Shown in pieces: positions 1 through 6,997 of a stretch of 21,461 nucleotides of DNA. The notes under the pieces were generated by a model. It did not search any database, was not told the origin of the DNA, and saw only the letters and a list, made by a program, of their open reading frames with translations. A program made the position numbers and the translations under genes. Source of the DNA: Candidatus Omnitrophota bacterium (GTDB taxonomy: Bacteria; Omnitrophota; Gorgyraeia; JABMRN01); NCBI GenBank assembly GCA_013202515.1, contig JABMRN010000341.1:1-21461 (forward strand). Direction: 5' to 3'. Positions within the stretch are counted from its first letter, which is position 1; each line of letters opens with the position of its first letter.

Positions 1-38
1 CGTTAGAGTATGATCTTGTGGCGGAAGTATTAAAATGA
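1..38 (+). CDS. rimO: 3' end of upstream gene, probably rimO (ribosomal protein S12 methylthiotransferase)
   Basis: Only the last 11 codons lie in the window. Reading from base 3 gives LEYDLVAEVLK and a TGA at 36-38. The TGA overlaps the ATG of pgsA in an ATGA arrangement, so the two genes are translationally linked. The family guess rests on two points. The TRAM domain that ends RimO commonly closes with a YDL-x-GE-V type sequence. rimO is also often found just before pgsA in bacteria. Eleven residues are too few to prove this, and another gene ending in a small beta domain remains possible. Confidence 0.5.
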   Translation, partial: LEYDLVAEVLK

Positions 39-628
39 CACTATCAAATAAACTAACTATATCAAGAATTGTCCTGACTTTTATATTCATGATTTTTCTT
101 TTTTCGAAAGGCTTTACTTCAAAGTGCCTTGCCCTTATTGTTTTCTCAATAGCTGCTCTTACAGATTTTCTCGACGGGTTTCTTGCAAAAAAGAGAAATG
201 AGATTTCTGATTTCGGCAGATTTATGGATCCTATAGCCGATAAGATCCTTACCCTAGCTGCATTCCTTGCATTCGTTGAGATGAAGCTGATTCCAGCCTG
301 GACAGTTGTAGTAATTATTTTCAGGGAGCTTATAATTACAGGCCTTCGGTTAATGGCCCTTAAAAGGGGTGAGATCATCGAAGCCGGTCGCGGTGGCAAG
401 CACAAGACATTTTCGCAGATGTTATCCATTATCCTCATACTTTTTTTCATATTGTTTAAGGAGGCAGGGGTAGCAGTTTTTCATTTTTGGAATACATCAT
501 TTGAATATTGGTATAAGCAAATTATATTTTTTATGATATTGGTTACAGTTTTTTTGACGGTTATAAGCGGTATCTCTTATATCCTGCGCAATAGGATATA
601 CATAGGTAATAGCCATGGTGCGAAATAA
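35..628 (+). CDS. pgsA: CDP-diacylglycerol--glycerol-3-phosphate 3-phosphatidyltransferase
   Basis: A 197-residue inner-membrane enzyme that joins CDP-diacylglycerol and glycerol-3-phosphate to give phosphatidylglycerophosphate, the committed step to phosphatidylglycerol. The CDP-alcohol phosphatidyltransferase signature spans residues 44-69: D44, D47-G48, A51, G61, D65 and D69 are all present. The usual Arg after the Ala is Lys here (A51-K52-K53-R54), a conservative change. Hydrophobic segments lie near residues 10-25, 30-45, 70-100, 128-145 and 163-185, and the length is normal for the family. The start overlaps the upstream stop (ATGA), with a purine-rich GCGGAAG about 8 bases before it. 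The 3' end overlaps pgpA by 14 bases, so the next enzyme of the pathway is co-expressed. Identification is firm. Confidence 0.93.
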   Translation: MTLSNKLTISRIVLTFIFMIFLFSKGFTSKCLALIVFSIAALTDFLDGFLAKKRNEISDFGRFMDPIADKILTLAAFLAFVEMKLIPAWTVVVIIFRELIITGLRLMALKRGEIIEAGRGGKHKTFSQMLSIILILFFILFKEAGVAVFHFWNTSFEYWYKQIIFFMILVTVFLTVISGISYILRNRIYIGNSHGAK

Positions 629-1061
629 AATAGCGAAATTTACATATACTTGTTTCTATATAGGATACCTGCCGTTAGCCCCAGGTACATGGGCTTCTCT
701 TGCGGCGCTCGGTGTCTATTACCTCTTAAGAAACCATCCCTTAATTTATGTTGTTTTAACCCTTCTTGCGATTATATTGGGATTCTGGTCTTCATCGATA
801 GGGGAGAAGGAATTAGGGCGGAAGGATCCACCGGAAGTTGTTATCGATGAATTTTCATCTCAGCTTCTCGTGTTTGTATTTATTCCCTTTAATCTACTGA
901 ATCTATGTTTAGGTTTTATCTTGTTCAGGGCTTTCGACATTTTTAAAATTCCCCCTGTAAAGAAACTAGAACGACTTCCGAGAGGATGGGGCATAATGCT
1001 TGATGATATAGCTGTAGCTATATTTGTTAACATAATTCTCAAGTTGACAACTTTCCTTTAA
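615..1061 (+). CDS. pgpA: Phosphatidylglycerophosphatase A
   Basis: A 148-residue membrane phosphatase that removes the terminal phosphate of phosphatidylglycerophosphate, the product of the preceding pgsA, to give phosphatidylglycerol. Family landmarks are PGTWASL at residues 23-29, DPPEVVIDEF at 71-80 and a C-terminal FRAFDIFKIPP segment from about 104 followed by GIMLDD near 126-131. The acidic residues of the last two blocks are the expected metal-binding positions. About four hydrophobic stretches are visible. The start at 615 lies inside pgsA (14-base overlap), so translation is probably coupled. The Gly that often follows the VIDE block is not seen (EFSSQ instead); otherwise the protein looks complete. 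Confidence 0.92.
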   Translation: MVRNKIAKFTYTCFYIGYLPLAPGTWASLAALGVYYLLRNHPLIYVVLTLLAIILGFWSSSIGEKELGRKDPPEVVIDEFSSQLLVFVFIPFNLLNLCLGFILFRAFDIFKIPPVKKLERLPRGWGIMLDDIAVAIFVNIILKLTTFL

Positions 1062-1072
1062 GTCTATATAAT
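1044..1072 (+). promoter_or_regulatory. Perfect-consensus sigma-70 promoter at the start codon of the 1080 gene
   Basis: TTGACA at 1044-1049 and TATAAT at 1067-1072 are separated by exactly 17 bases, so every position matches the sigma-70 consensus. The -35 box lies inside the last codons of pgpA. Seven bases past the -10 box is 1079, and the first purine is A1080, which is also the A of the downstream ATG. The mRNA is therefore predicted to start on the start codon itself. No Shine-Dalgarno sequence is present. Confidence 0.8.
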
Positions 1073-1079
1073 ACGTACT

Positions 1080-1628
1080 ATGATGATCAAGAAAATATTA
1101 ATAACACTAATTCTTCTCAGCCTTGCGGTTACTTCACACGCTAGGATAGCCAATTTATACCATAGGTATGGAGATTTCCCTGAGATAAAGGTCTATCTGG
1201 AGAAGGTAATAGATGAGTCCAACAATAAGGATGTAGAAATAGACTTATTTAAACAAGTCTTTAAAGAGGTTATAGAAAACAGAAAAAACATCAAATTTGT
1301 TTATGTTACTAACAAGAAAGAAGCAGACGCAATAGTTAGGGTAAAGATAAAGAGTCATATGTTTACCCAAAATGCCCTACCATCGTTTACTAGTACTTTT
1401 GCTTTAGTAGCTGATGCAACAGCACCTAAGAGTTCAGGAAAAATTGTCGTTGACTACGAGGTGTATGCTCCTGGTAAAGAAGGCCCCATTCTGGTTTATG
1501 AAGATTTTACGACAGAAGCTAGAAGGCCTAGGATCATGATTACAGGGAATAAAGGTTATGCATATGCAGTCCGCAGAAATGTCAACAAATTCATCTATGA
1601 GGCTTTTTACGAGCAAAGAAGGGAATGA
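1080..1628 (+). CDS. Exported protein of unknown function (182 aa)
   Basis: I do not recognise this family. The N-terminus is a clear Sec signal peptide: MMIKK, a hydrophobic core at about residues 5-17, and a likely cleavage after SHA near residue 22. There is no lipobox Cys. The mature part of about 160 residues is mixed alpha/beta, with a helix-like segment around 35-70, then the phrase ADAIVRVKI near 83-91 and a beta-rich middle. The pattern of a helix followed by an 'ADAIV-x-V-x-I' strand loosely recalls periplasmic envelope-assembly proteins such as LptE or LpoB/CsgG-like folds, but this is only a resemblance. Two adjacent ATG codons (1080 and 1083) are possible starts, and neither has a ribosome-binding site. 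A consensus promoter ends 7 bases upstream, so the transcript is probably leaderless. The gene is monocistronic and followed by the small-RNA unit. Confidence 0.75.
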   Translation: MMIKKILITLILLSLAVTSHARIANLYHRYGDFPEIKVYLEKVIDESNNKDVEIDLFKQVFKEVIENRKNIKFVYVTNKKEADAIVRVKIKSHMFTQNALPSFTSTFALVADATAPKSSGKIVVDYEVYAPGKEGPILVYEDFTTEARRPRIMITGNKGYAYAVRRNVNKFIYEAFYEQRRE

Positions 1629-1668
1629 TTTTTTTTGACCTCCTATTTAATTATTTTACAAATATATA

Positions 1669-1697
1669 TTGACAAAAGACAAAATGATTGGTAGAAT
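1669..1697 (+). promoter_or_regulatory. Strong sigma-70 promoter in the intergenic region, drives the candidate small RNA
   Basis: TTGACA (1669-1674), a 17-base spacer and TAGAAT (1692-1697) match the sigma-70 consensus at 11 of 12 positions. The predicted start is G1703 or A1704, the first bases of a 10-base-pair hairpin. No open reading frame begins close by, so the product is either a short non-coding RNA or a long leader for the gene at 1855. Confidence 0.75.
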
Positions 1698-1702
1698 AAA
1701 AT

Positions 1703-1772
1703 GACGCGTGAAGTGGGGTATAGTATTCACGCGTCTTTGGCACGAACCATCTGAACGATGTGTGCCTTTTTT
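1703..1772 (+). ncRNA. Candidate ~70-nt structured small RNA (or attenuator leader)
   Basis: The predicted transcript begins with a perfect 10-base-pair stem: GACGCGTGAA (1703-1712) pairs with TTCACGCGTC (1726-1735) around a 13-base loop containing GTGGGG. After a UUU linker comes a second hairpin. GGCAC (1739-1743) pairs with GTGCC (1762-1766), with an inner CATC/GATG helix (1748-1751 with 1757-1760) and a TGAAC loop. Six Ts follow at 1767-1772. A promoter 5' of the first stem and an intrinsic terminator at the end define a self-contained unit. I do not recognise it as a known riboswitch or small-RNA family. Since the SD and TTG of the next gene lie about 75 bases further on, it could instead be a transcription attenuator for that gene. 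Confidence 0.6.
1739..1772 (+). terminator. Intrinsic (rho-independent) terminator
   Basis: A hairpin with a GGCAC/GTGCC outer helix, an inner CATC/GATG helix closed by a five-base loop, and an asymmetric internal loop (GAAC opposite T) runs directly into six Ts at 1767-1772. It lies 111 bases after the exported-protein stop at 1628. It probably ends the small transcript starting at 1703/1704 and would also stop read-through from the upstream gene. Confidence 0.65.
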
Positions 1773-1854
1773 GTATTAATTTTATTTTACTACACATGTA
1801 GAATTTGTCAATAGAATTTGGCAGTCCAAAAACACGGTTATGATGGAGGATTAT

Positions 1855-3285
1855 TTGTCAAGATTTTTGTATTTATTGATTGTGTGCGCCCTTATATTCA
1901 ACAGAAACGCTTACGCAGGTCAGGCAGAGTGGGTAAGCGCGAACATCGATATAAGTGATAACGATTTTACCTGTATGGCTATTGACCCGCAAAGACCAGG
2001 TACATTATATTTAGGTACGGAGGATTATCTGTATCGCAGCATGGATAATGGATTGAGTTGGGATACAATATTTAGCTGTAGAGTTGAAGATAGAGGTCTA
2101 AACGATATCTTTGTAAGCGACGATTCAGTGCTTTATATAGCAACAGAAGAGGGATCGTATTTATCGCGTGACCATGGAAAGAGTTGGGATGATATTTTCG
2201 GGGAAACAATCTTCAAGAATAAACCAGCTAAGAGCGTGGTTCTGGGTAACGATAAAGAGAATTTCTATTTATTGACCAACGGTAACCTTTACAAAATAAA
2301 AGCTGATGATTTTTCATGGCAGAAGATATACAACACCTCTACTGAGATAGGTGAGAGTGAATCTATCGATGAGGAATATCTAGACGAAGAGACGGTTGTG
2401 CTTAAAGGCCTGACGATAGACGGAGTAAACAATGTATATCTTTCAACCAACAGAGGTCTCCTAAAGTCCGCCGACGCTGGAATTACATGGCAGAGGGTCG
2501 ATGAATTGGGACTTATCAGTAATGACATCAACTTCTGTTTGCCATCGAAGGTAGAAAGAAATAAAATTTATACTGCAACATCAGCAGGTGTTTTTGAATA
2601 TGACACAAGCGAAAACAAATGGATCAGTATTTATAAAGGGCTCGAGTCTAATGACGTAAGATATCTTTCTTTTAATTCTTTAGCAGAAAGTTTTATATAT
2701 TGCCTTACAAAAAATAATGTCTACAAAACCATTAAGAGCACGAAAGATGTCGAAACGATTTATGCTGATTTCAGAAATGAGCCGTCTATAAGAGAAGTGC
2801 ATGAGATGGCAATTAACTATGCAGAGGTATCACCGGATAAAATAAAAAGATGGAGAAAGCAGGCAGGCATGAAGGCCGTTTTTCCCAAGATTAGCTTCGG
2901 TTTTGACCGAGATATGGATACAAATATCAACATTGACAGGGGAGGCACAAATGATCCCGATTTATTTATTTTCGGACCCGACTCAGAAAGCTGGAATTGG
3001 GATCTTTCATTAAGTTGGGATTTAAGCGATCTTATCTACAATGAAACACAGACCTCTATTGATGTTCGTGGTAAATTAATGGCGCAGCTTCGAGAAGACA
3101 TATTAAACGAAGTGACGCGTGTCTATTTTGAAAGAAGACGTCTTCTCTTAAAGACAGTGCAAAGCCAATCTGAAACCCACCGCGAGAACGTCGAAGAAAA
3201 ACTAAGAATCGAGGAGCTTACAGCTTTACTCGACGCATTTACCGGAGGTGAATTCTCCGATGCGATTGAGACGCGCGGCTTGTAA
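1855..3285 (+). CDS. Exported Asp-box (BNR/Ycf48-type) beta-propeller protein with a conserved non-propeller C-terminus
   Basis: The first Met codons (1840, 1843) have no ribosome-binding site. GGAGG at 1845-1849 lies 5 bases before an in-frame TTG at 1855, and starting there removes two acidic residues from the N-region and leaves a clean signal peptide (MSRFLYLLIVCALIF, cleavage after NAYA near residue 21). I therefore chose TTG, giving 476 residues. Asp-boxes (S-x-D-x-G-x-[ST]-W) occur at about residues 62-69, 104-111 and 205-212, each followed by a blade-like strand, so residues 25-310 form a beta-propeller as in sialidase-like and Ycf48-like proteins. Catalytic sialidase residues were not recognised. 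From about 330, the chain changes to a WNWDLSLSWDLSDLIYN strand pair and a helical tail rich in Arg/Glu (EVTRVYFERRRLLLK), reminiscent of a TolC-type strand plus helix segment. The product is likely periplasmic or outer-membrane associated, with its role unknown. Confidence 0.78.
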   Translation: MSRFLYLLIVCALIFNRNAYAGQAEWVSANIDISDNDFTCMAIDPQRPGTLYLGTEDYLYRSMDNGLSWDTIFSCRVEDRGLNDIFVSDDSVLYIATEEGSYLSRDHGKSWDDIFGETIFKNKPAKSVVLGNDKENFYLLTNGNLYKIKADDFSWQKIYNTSTEIGESESIDEEYLDEETVVLKGLTIDGVNNVYLSTNRGLLKSADAGITWQRVDELGLISNDINFCLPSKVERNKIYTATSAGVFEYDTSENKWISIYKGLESNDVRYLSFNSLAESFIYCLTKNNVYKTIKSTKDVETIYADFRNEPSIREVHEMAINYAEVSPDKIKRWRKQAGMKAVFPKISFGFDRDMDTNINIDRGGTNDPDLFIFGPDSESWNWDLSLSWDLSDLIYNETQTSIDVRGKLMAQLREDILNEVTRVYFERRRLLLKTVQSQSETHRENVEEKLRIEELTALLDAFTGGEFSDAIETRGL

Positions 3286-3378
3286 AGATCTGAAGAAAAC
3301 CTCAGGTAAATTTTGCTCGGATATCTCGGTAGAATCACCCAGTATGCTTATTTTTGGCAACTGCTGCAATTTTTCTTC

Positions 3379-3406
3379 TTGACATTAACTAATTCATTGA
3401 TACAAT
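3379..3406 (+). promoter_or_regulatory. Sigma-70 promoter for fabG-acpP-fabF
   Basis: TTGACA (3379-3384), a 16-base spacer and TACAAT (3401-3406). The predicted start is A3413, or A3416 if slightly later, only 3-6 bases before the ATG at 3419. There is no Shine-Dalgarno sequence in between. This makes the fatty-acid operon another near-leaderless transcript. Confidence 0.72.
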
Positions 3407-3418
3407 ATTGACACTATC

Positions 3419-4159
3419 ATGGAACTTAAAGGTAAAGTAACATTTATCACCGGTGGGGCTAGAGGCATAGGCTTGTCTATTGCCAGGAAGTTTGCCGAAG
3501 TCGGTTCAGATATCGCTATATGCGATGTTAATGAGAAAAGCTTGGATGAGGCAGCATCAGCTCTTAAGGCGTCGGGCAGACAGGTTATGACCGGCAAGAT
3601 TGATGTGACTAAATTTGAGGAAGTTCAAAGCTTTATCCAGAAAATCCTTGACAAATTTGAAAGAATAGATATACTTATCAACAACGCGGGAATAACGCGT
3701 GATGGTCTTTTGGTAAGAATGTCAGAATCAGACTGGGACGCAGTGCTCGATGTCAATTTAAAGGGCACGTTCAATTGCACAAAGGCTGTTTCAAAGCCTA
3801 TGATGAAGCAGCGTGGCGGAAAAATAGTGAGTATTGCTTCTATTATAGGTATAACGGGAAATCCTGGACAGGCCAATTACGCAGCATCAAAAGGCGGAAT
3901 AATAGCTTTTACTAAGTCGATAGCAAAAGAGTTGGCCTCAAGAAACATAAATGTTAATGCAATAGCGCCAGGTTTCATAGAAACTGATATGACATTGAAG
4001 TTATCAGAAGATCTTAAGAACAGTATGCTTAAAATGATACCGTTAGGTAAGTTTGGGAAGACTGAAGACGTAGCGAATTTGGCTTTATTTCTTGTAAGCA
4101 ACGATTCCGCTTATATAACTGGACAGGTGATCCAGGTTGATGGCGGAATGGTTACGTAA
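3419..4159 (+). CDS. fabG: 3-oxoacyl-[acyl-carrier-protein] reductase
   Basis: A 246-residue short-chain dehydrogenase/reductase that reduces 3-ketoacyl-ACP to 3-hydroxyacyl-ACP with NADPH in type II fatty-acid synthesis. The Rossmann motif TGGARGIG is at residues 11-18 and NNAG at 88-91. The catalytic set is N113 (DVNLKG), S141 (SIASIIG), Y154 and K158 (YAASK). PGFIETDM follows near 189-196 and the chain ends with the family-typical VDGGM-V-T. Length and motifs match housekeeping FabG. Placement directly before acpP and fabF supports the fatty-acid role over another SDR. The near-consensus promoter ends 12 bases before the ATG and there is no ribosome-binding site, so this first gene of the operon is probably translated from a very short leader. 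Confidence 0.93.
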   Translation: MELKGKVTFITGGARGIGLSIARKFAEVGSDIAICDVNEKSLDEAASALKASGRQVMTGKIDVTKFEEVQSFIQKILDKFERIDILINNAGITRDGLLVRMSESDWDAVLDVNLKGTFNCTKAVSKPMMKQRGGKIVSIASIIGITGNPGQANYAASKGGIIAFTKSIAKELASRNINVNAIAPGFIETDMTLKLSEDLKNSMLKMIPLGKFGKTEDVANLALFLVSNDSAYITGQVIQVDGGMVT

Positions 4160-4180
4160 AAAGATGTAAGGAGGAAGTAG

Positions 4181-4423
4181 ATGGCAATCGATATTCAGAA
4201 GATCAAATCAATTATTGCAGAACAGCTCGGAGTCAAAGCAGAAGAAGTAACCGATGGGGCAAAATTCGTTGAAGATTTAGGCGCTGATTCCCTGGATACC
4301 GTGGAGTTGGTCATGGCCCTCGAAGAAGAATTCGGGATAGAGATACCCGATGAGGATGCAGAAAAGATGACCACTGTCGGCGAAGCAATGAAATATATCG
4401 AAGAAAAAGCCAGCTCGAAGTAA
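4181..4423 (+). CDS. acpP: Acyl carrier protein
   Basis: An 80-residue acidic cytoplasmic carrier of growing acyl chains on a 4'-phosphopantetheine arm. The attachment Ser is S37 in the DSLDTVEL motif, within GADSLD (34-39), followed by the acidic recognition helix with EEEFGIEIPDED. It is the normal size for AcpP. A strong Shine-Dalgarno sequence, AAGGAGG at 4168-4174, lies 6 bases before the ATG. This is the best ribosome-binding site in the cluster and fits the high output expected of ACP. The gene sits 21 bases after fabG and 18 before fabF, so all three are co-transcribed. Confidence 0.97.
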   Translation: MAIDIQKIKSIIAEQLGVKAEEVTDGAKFVEDLGADSLDTVELVMALEEEFGIEIPDEDAEKMTTVGEAMKYIEEKASSK

Positions 4424-4441
4424 CCACGAGACATAAATATA

Positions 4442-5695
4442 ATGGACAGAAAAAGGGTGGTTATTACCGGCGTTGGTGTAATTACGCCGGTAGGCAACAC
4501 GGTCGAAGGCTTTTGGAAATCACTGGTAGAGGGAAGAAGCAGTGTTAGGCGTATAAGCTGTATAGACGCCAAAAATTTTTCTAGTCAGATAGCCGCAGAA
4601 GTGTTAGATTTTGATCCCTCCGTATATTTAAATTCCAAAGAAATAAGAAAGACGGATCGTTTTGTGCAGTTTGCAATAGCTGCTACTAAAGCGGCAATCG
4701 ATTCTAGCAACTTGGACCTTTCAAAAGAAAACACTGACAGAATAGGTATCATAATAGGTTCAGGCATAGGTGGACTGCACACGATTGAGTCCGAGCACAA
4801 TAAATACATTGAAAGAGGGCCTGAGAAAGGCGCTCGAAAGATGTCCCCATTTTTAATTCCGATGTTGATCGTAAACATGGCCGCGGGATACGTGTCAATG
4901 TATTTTAAGATAAAAGGACCCAATACAGCAATTGCAACGGCGTGCGCGAGTGGAAATCACGCAATCGGAGATGCATTTCGTATTATTCAGATGGGTGATG
5001 CCGATGCCATGGTTGCAGGTGGATCGGAAGCTGCAATCACGATAATGGGTTTTGGTGGTTTCTGTGCCTTGAGGGCTCTTTCTACCAGAAACGACGCTCC
5101 TGAGAAAGCAAGCAGACCTTTCGATAAGGACCGTGACGGTTTTGTTATGGGTGAGGGTGCCGGCATCGTTGTGCTGGAAGAATTGGGACATGCGCTTAAG
5201 AGAGGCGCAAAGATTTATGGAGAAATCGTCGGCTACGGTATGAGCGGAGATGCTTATCACATGACAGCTCCTGATCCAGAGGGCGGTGGGGCTACAAAGT
5301 GTATGCGTATTGCCTTAGAAAATGCGAATATAGCTCCTGAGGAAGTAGATTATTTAAATGCACACGGAACCTCAACATATTTTAACGACAAAATAGAAAC
5401 CGTAGCCGTGAAAAAAGTTTTCGGGGAATACGCTAAGAAGCTCGCTATAAGCTCAACAAAATCAGTAACAGGTCATCTTCTAGGAGCAGCAGGCGGCGTT
5501 GAACTGATAGCTTGTGTTCTTGCTATGAGAGATAATTTAATTCCACCCACAATCAATTATGAAACACCTGATCCGGAATGCGATTTAAATTATACTCCTA
5601 ATGAAGCTGTCAAGCGAGAGACAAGTGTAGCAATGTCTAACTCTTTGGGATTCGGCGGTCATAACGCATCCTTGGTAGTAAGGAAATATAAGTAG
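4442..5695 (+). CDS. fabF: 3-oxoacyl-[acyl-carrier-protein] synthase II
   Basis: A 417-residue condensing enzyme that elongates acyl-ACP with malonyl-ACP. The thiolase-fold catalytic triad is complete: C168 in TACASG, H308 in NAHGTST and H345 in KSVTGHLLGAAGG, with K340 just before. GGSEAAIT (193-200) and the C-terminal SNSLGFGGHNASLV are typical of FabF/KAS II. The segment after the first His reads TSTYFND where FabF usually has TSTPxND; this is a small oddity. The ATG is 18 bases after the acpP stop and has only a weak GAG upstream, so it may depend on coupling to acpP. FabB is unlikely on length and motif style. Confidence 0.95.
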   Translation: MDRKRVVITGVGVITPVGNTVEGFWKSLVEGRSSVRRISCIDAKNFSSQIAAEVLDFDPSVYLNSKEIRKTDRFVQFAIAATKAAIDSSNLDLSKENTDRIGIIIGSGIGGLHTIESEHNKYIERGPEKGARKMSPFLIPMLIVNMAAGYVSMYFKIKGPNTAIATACASGNHAIGDAFRIIQMGDADAMVAGGSEAAITIMGFGGFCALRALSTRNDAPEKASRPFDKDRDGFVMGEGAGIVVLEELGHALKRGAKIYGEIVGYGMSGDAYHMTAPDPEGGGATKCMRIALENANIAPEEVDYLNAHGTSTYFNDKIETVAVKKVFGEYAKKLAISSTKSVTGHLLGAAGGVELIACVLAMRDNLIPPTINYETPDPECDLNYTPNEAVKRETSVAMSNSLGFGGHNASLVVRKYK

Positions 5696-5760
5696 ACAGC
5701 GCAGTTAACCCCTGCATCTAAACCTTAAGTCAATTCCAAAAACGAAACGGAGAATTAAAT

Positions 5761-6921
5761 ATGGATTATTTATTGTCAGAAGAACAGAAGATGATAAAAG
5801 AGCTTGCCAGGAAAATTGCAGAAGAGAAAATTAAACCGGTAGCCGCAGAATATGACGAAAAGGAAGAATTTCCCTGGCCCATAGTGAAGATAATGGCTGA
5901 ATCCGACCTTTTTGGGATATTCATACCAGAGCAATACGGTGGTACAGGAGGCGGTGTTTTGGATTTGGCAATTGCTACCGAGGAGCTATCGTGGGGATGC
6001 GGAGGCATTGCATTGGCTTATGCCGCAACAGGCCTAGGGACATTTCCAATTATTCTTTTCGGAAACGAAGAACAAAAGAAAAAGTACCTTCCTGACATTG
6101 CAAGTGGGAAGAAACTGGCTGCATTTGCCCTGACAGAGGCAGAAGCGGGTTCAGATGCCGGGAGTATTCGAACCACTGCGAAAAAAGACGGGGATTACTA
6201 TATATTAAATGGAACAAAACAGTGGATTACAAATGGCGGAGAGGCCGAGATCTACAGTGTCGTTGCCATGACCAATAAGGCAAAGGGTGCCAGGGGAGCA
6301 AGCGCTTTTATCGTAGAAAAAGGAAACCCGGGCATCGATTTTGGAAAAAAGGAAAAAAAGCTTGGGATAAGGGGTTCGGCTACAAGAGAAGTTATATTTA
6401 CAGACTGCAAAGTCCATAAGGACAATTTGATTTCTAAAGAAGGTATGGGATTCATAGTAGCTATGAAAACCTTTGACTACTCAAGACCGGGCGTTGCTGC
6501 CCAGGCAGTAGGCATAGCCCAGAGGGCTCTTGATGAAGCTCTCGAATATGCCCACAAAAGACATCAGTTCGGTGCGCCGATATCAAGCTTTCAAGGTATA
6601 CAGTTTATGCTGGCCGACATGGCTATCCAAATTGAAGCGGCAAGGGCGCTTATATATTCGGCCGCAAGGATGATTGATTCAGGCGCAAAAGACATTGCAA
6701 AAGTCTCAGCGATGTGTAAGACCTATGCATCGGACGTGTGCATGAAGGTAACCACCGATGCTGTACAAATACTCGGTGGCTACGGATATATGAGAGAGTA
6801 TCCGGTTGAAAAGTTAATGCGTGATGCCAAGATTACCCAGATATACGAGGGTACTAATCAAATTCAGCGTAGCGTGATTGCATCTCATCTGATTAAAGAG
6901 TTATCAAAAAAGAAAAAATAA
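5761..6921 (+). CDS. Acyl-CoA dehydrogenase (short-chain/butyryl-CoA dehydrogenase type)
   Basis: A 386-residue FAD flavoenzyme that forms or reduces the alpha-beta double bond of acyl-CoA and exchanges electrons with ETF. The N-terminal helical domain covers about 1-120. FAD and substrate motifs include ALTEAEAGSD (123-132) and WITNGG (155-160). The C-terminal helical domain has QILGGYGY, and the catalytic base is E363 in IYEGTNQIQR, the SCAD/Bcd position. The length is typical. GGAG at 5749-5752 lies 8 bases before the ATG. The gene follows fabF by 65 bases with no promoter or terminator visible, and etfB/etfA follow, so its partner is surely this ETF. Substrate chain length cannot be read from the sequence. 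It may run as a reductase, as in Bcd-EtfAB complexes. Confidence 0.93.
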   Translation: MDYLLSEEQKMIKELARKIAEEKIKPVAAEYDEKEEFPWPIVKIMAESDLFGIFIPEQYGGTGGGVLDLAIATEELSWGCGGIALAYAATGLGTFPIILFGNEEQKKKYLPDIASGKKLAAFALTEAEAGSDAGSIRTTAKKDGDYYILNGTKQWITNGGEAEIYSVVAMTNKAKGARGASAFIVEKGNPGIDFGKKEKKLGIRGSATREVIFTDCKVHKDNLISKEGMGFIVAMKTFDYSRPGVAAQAVGIAQRALDEALEYAHKRHQFGAPISSFQGIQFMLADMAIQIEAARALIYSAARMIDSGAKDIAKVSAMCKTYASDVCMKVTTDAVQILGGYGYMREYPVEKLMRDAKITQIYEGTNQIQRSVIASHLIKELSKKKK

Positions 6922-6931
6922 TCAAATTACT

Positions 6932-6979
6932 GGGGCAGGTCTCGTTGCATGGCATAGTGTCCGGAACAGGCCTGTCCCG
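6932..6979 (+). promoter_or_regulatory. Weak inverted repeat between the acyl-CoA dehydrogenase gene and etfB
   Basis: GGGGCAGG near the start of the gap can pair with CCTGTCCC near its end with one bulge, and the 3' arm also contains the perfect palindrome ACAGGCCTGT. No run of Ts follows, so it is not a standard terminator. It might be a processing or stability element, or chance. Confidence 0.2.
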
Positions 6980-6997
6980 TAACGTTATGAGGATAAA

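Noticed and set aside
650..850. Second plus-strand frame inside pgpA
   Set aside because: It overlaps PgpA in another frame, and PgpA has all its family motifs.
3114..3121. GACGCGTG in the propeller gene, complementary to the 3' arm of the small-RNA hairpin (1728-1735)
   Set aside because: Eight bases including the palindrome ACGCGT, and the arm is locked in a 10-bp stem; a chance match is likely.
4195..4572. Antisense open frames across acpP and fabF (4195-4572, 4585-4923, 4895-5260)
   Set aside because: They lie opposite well-conserved genes, have no recognisable motif and no ribosome-binding site.
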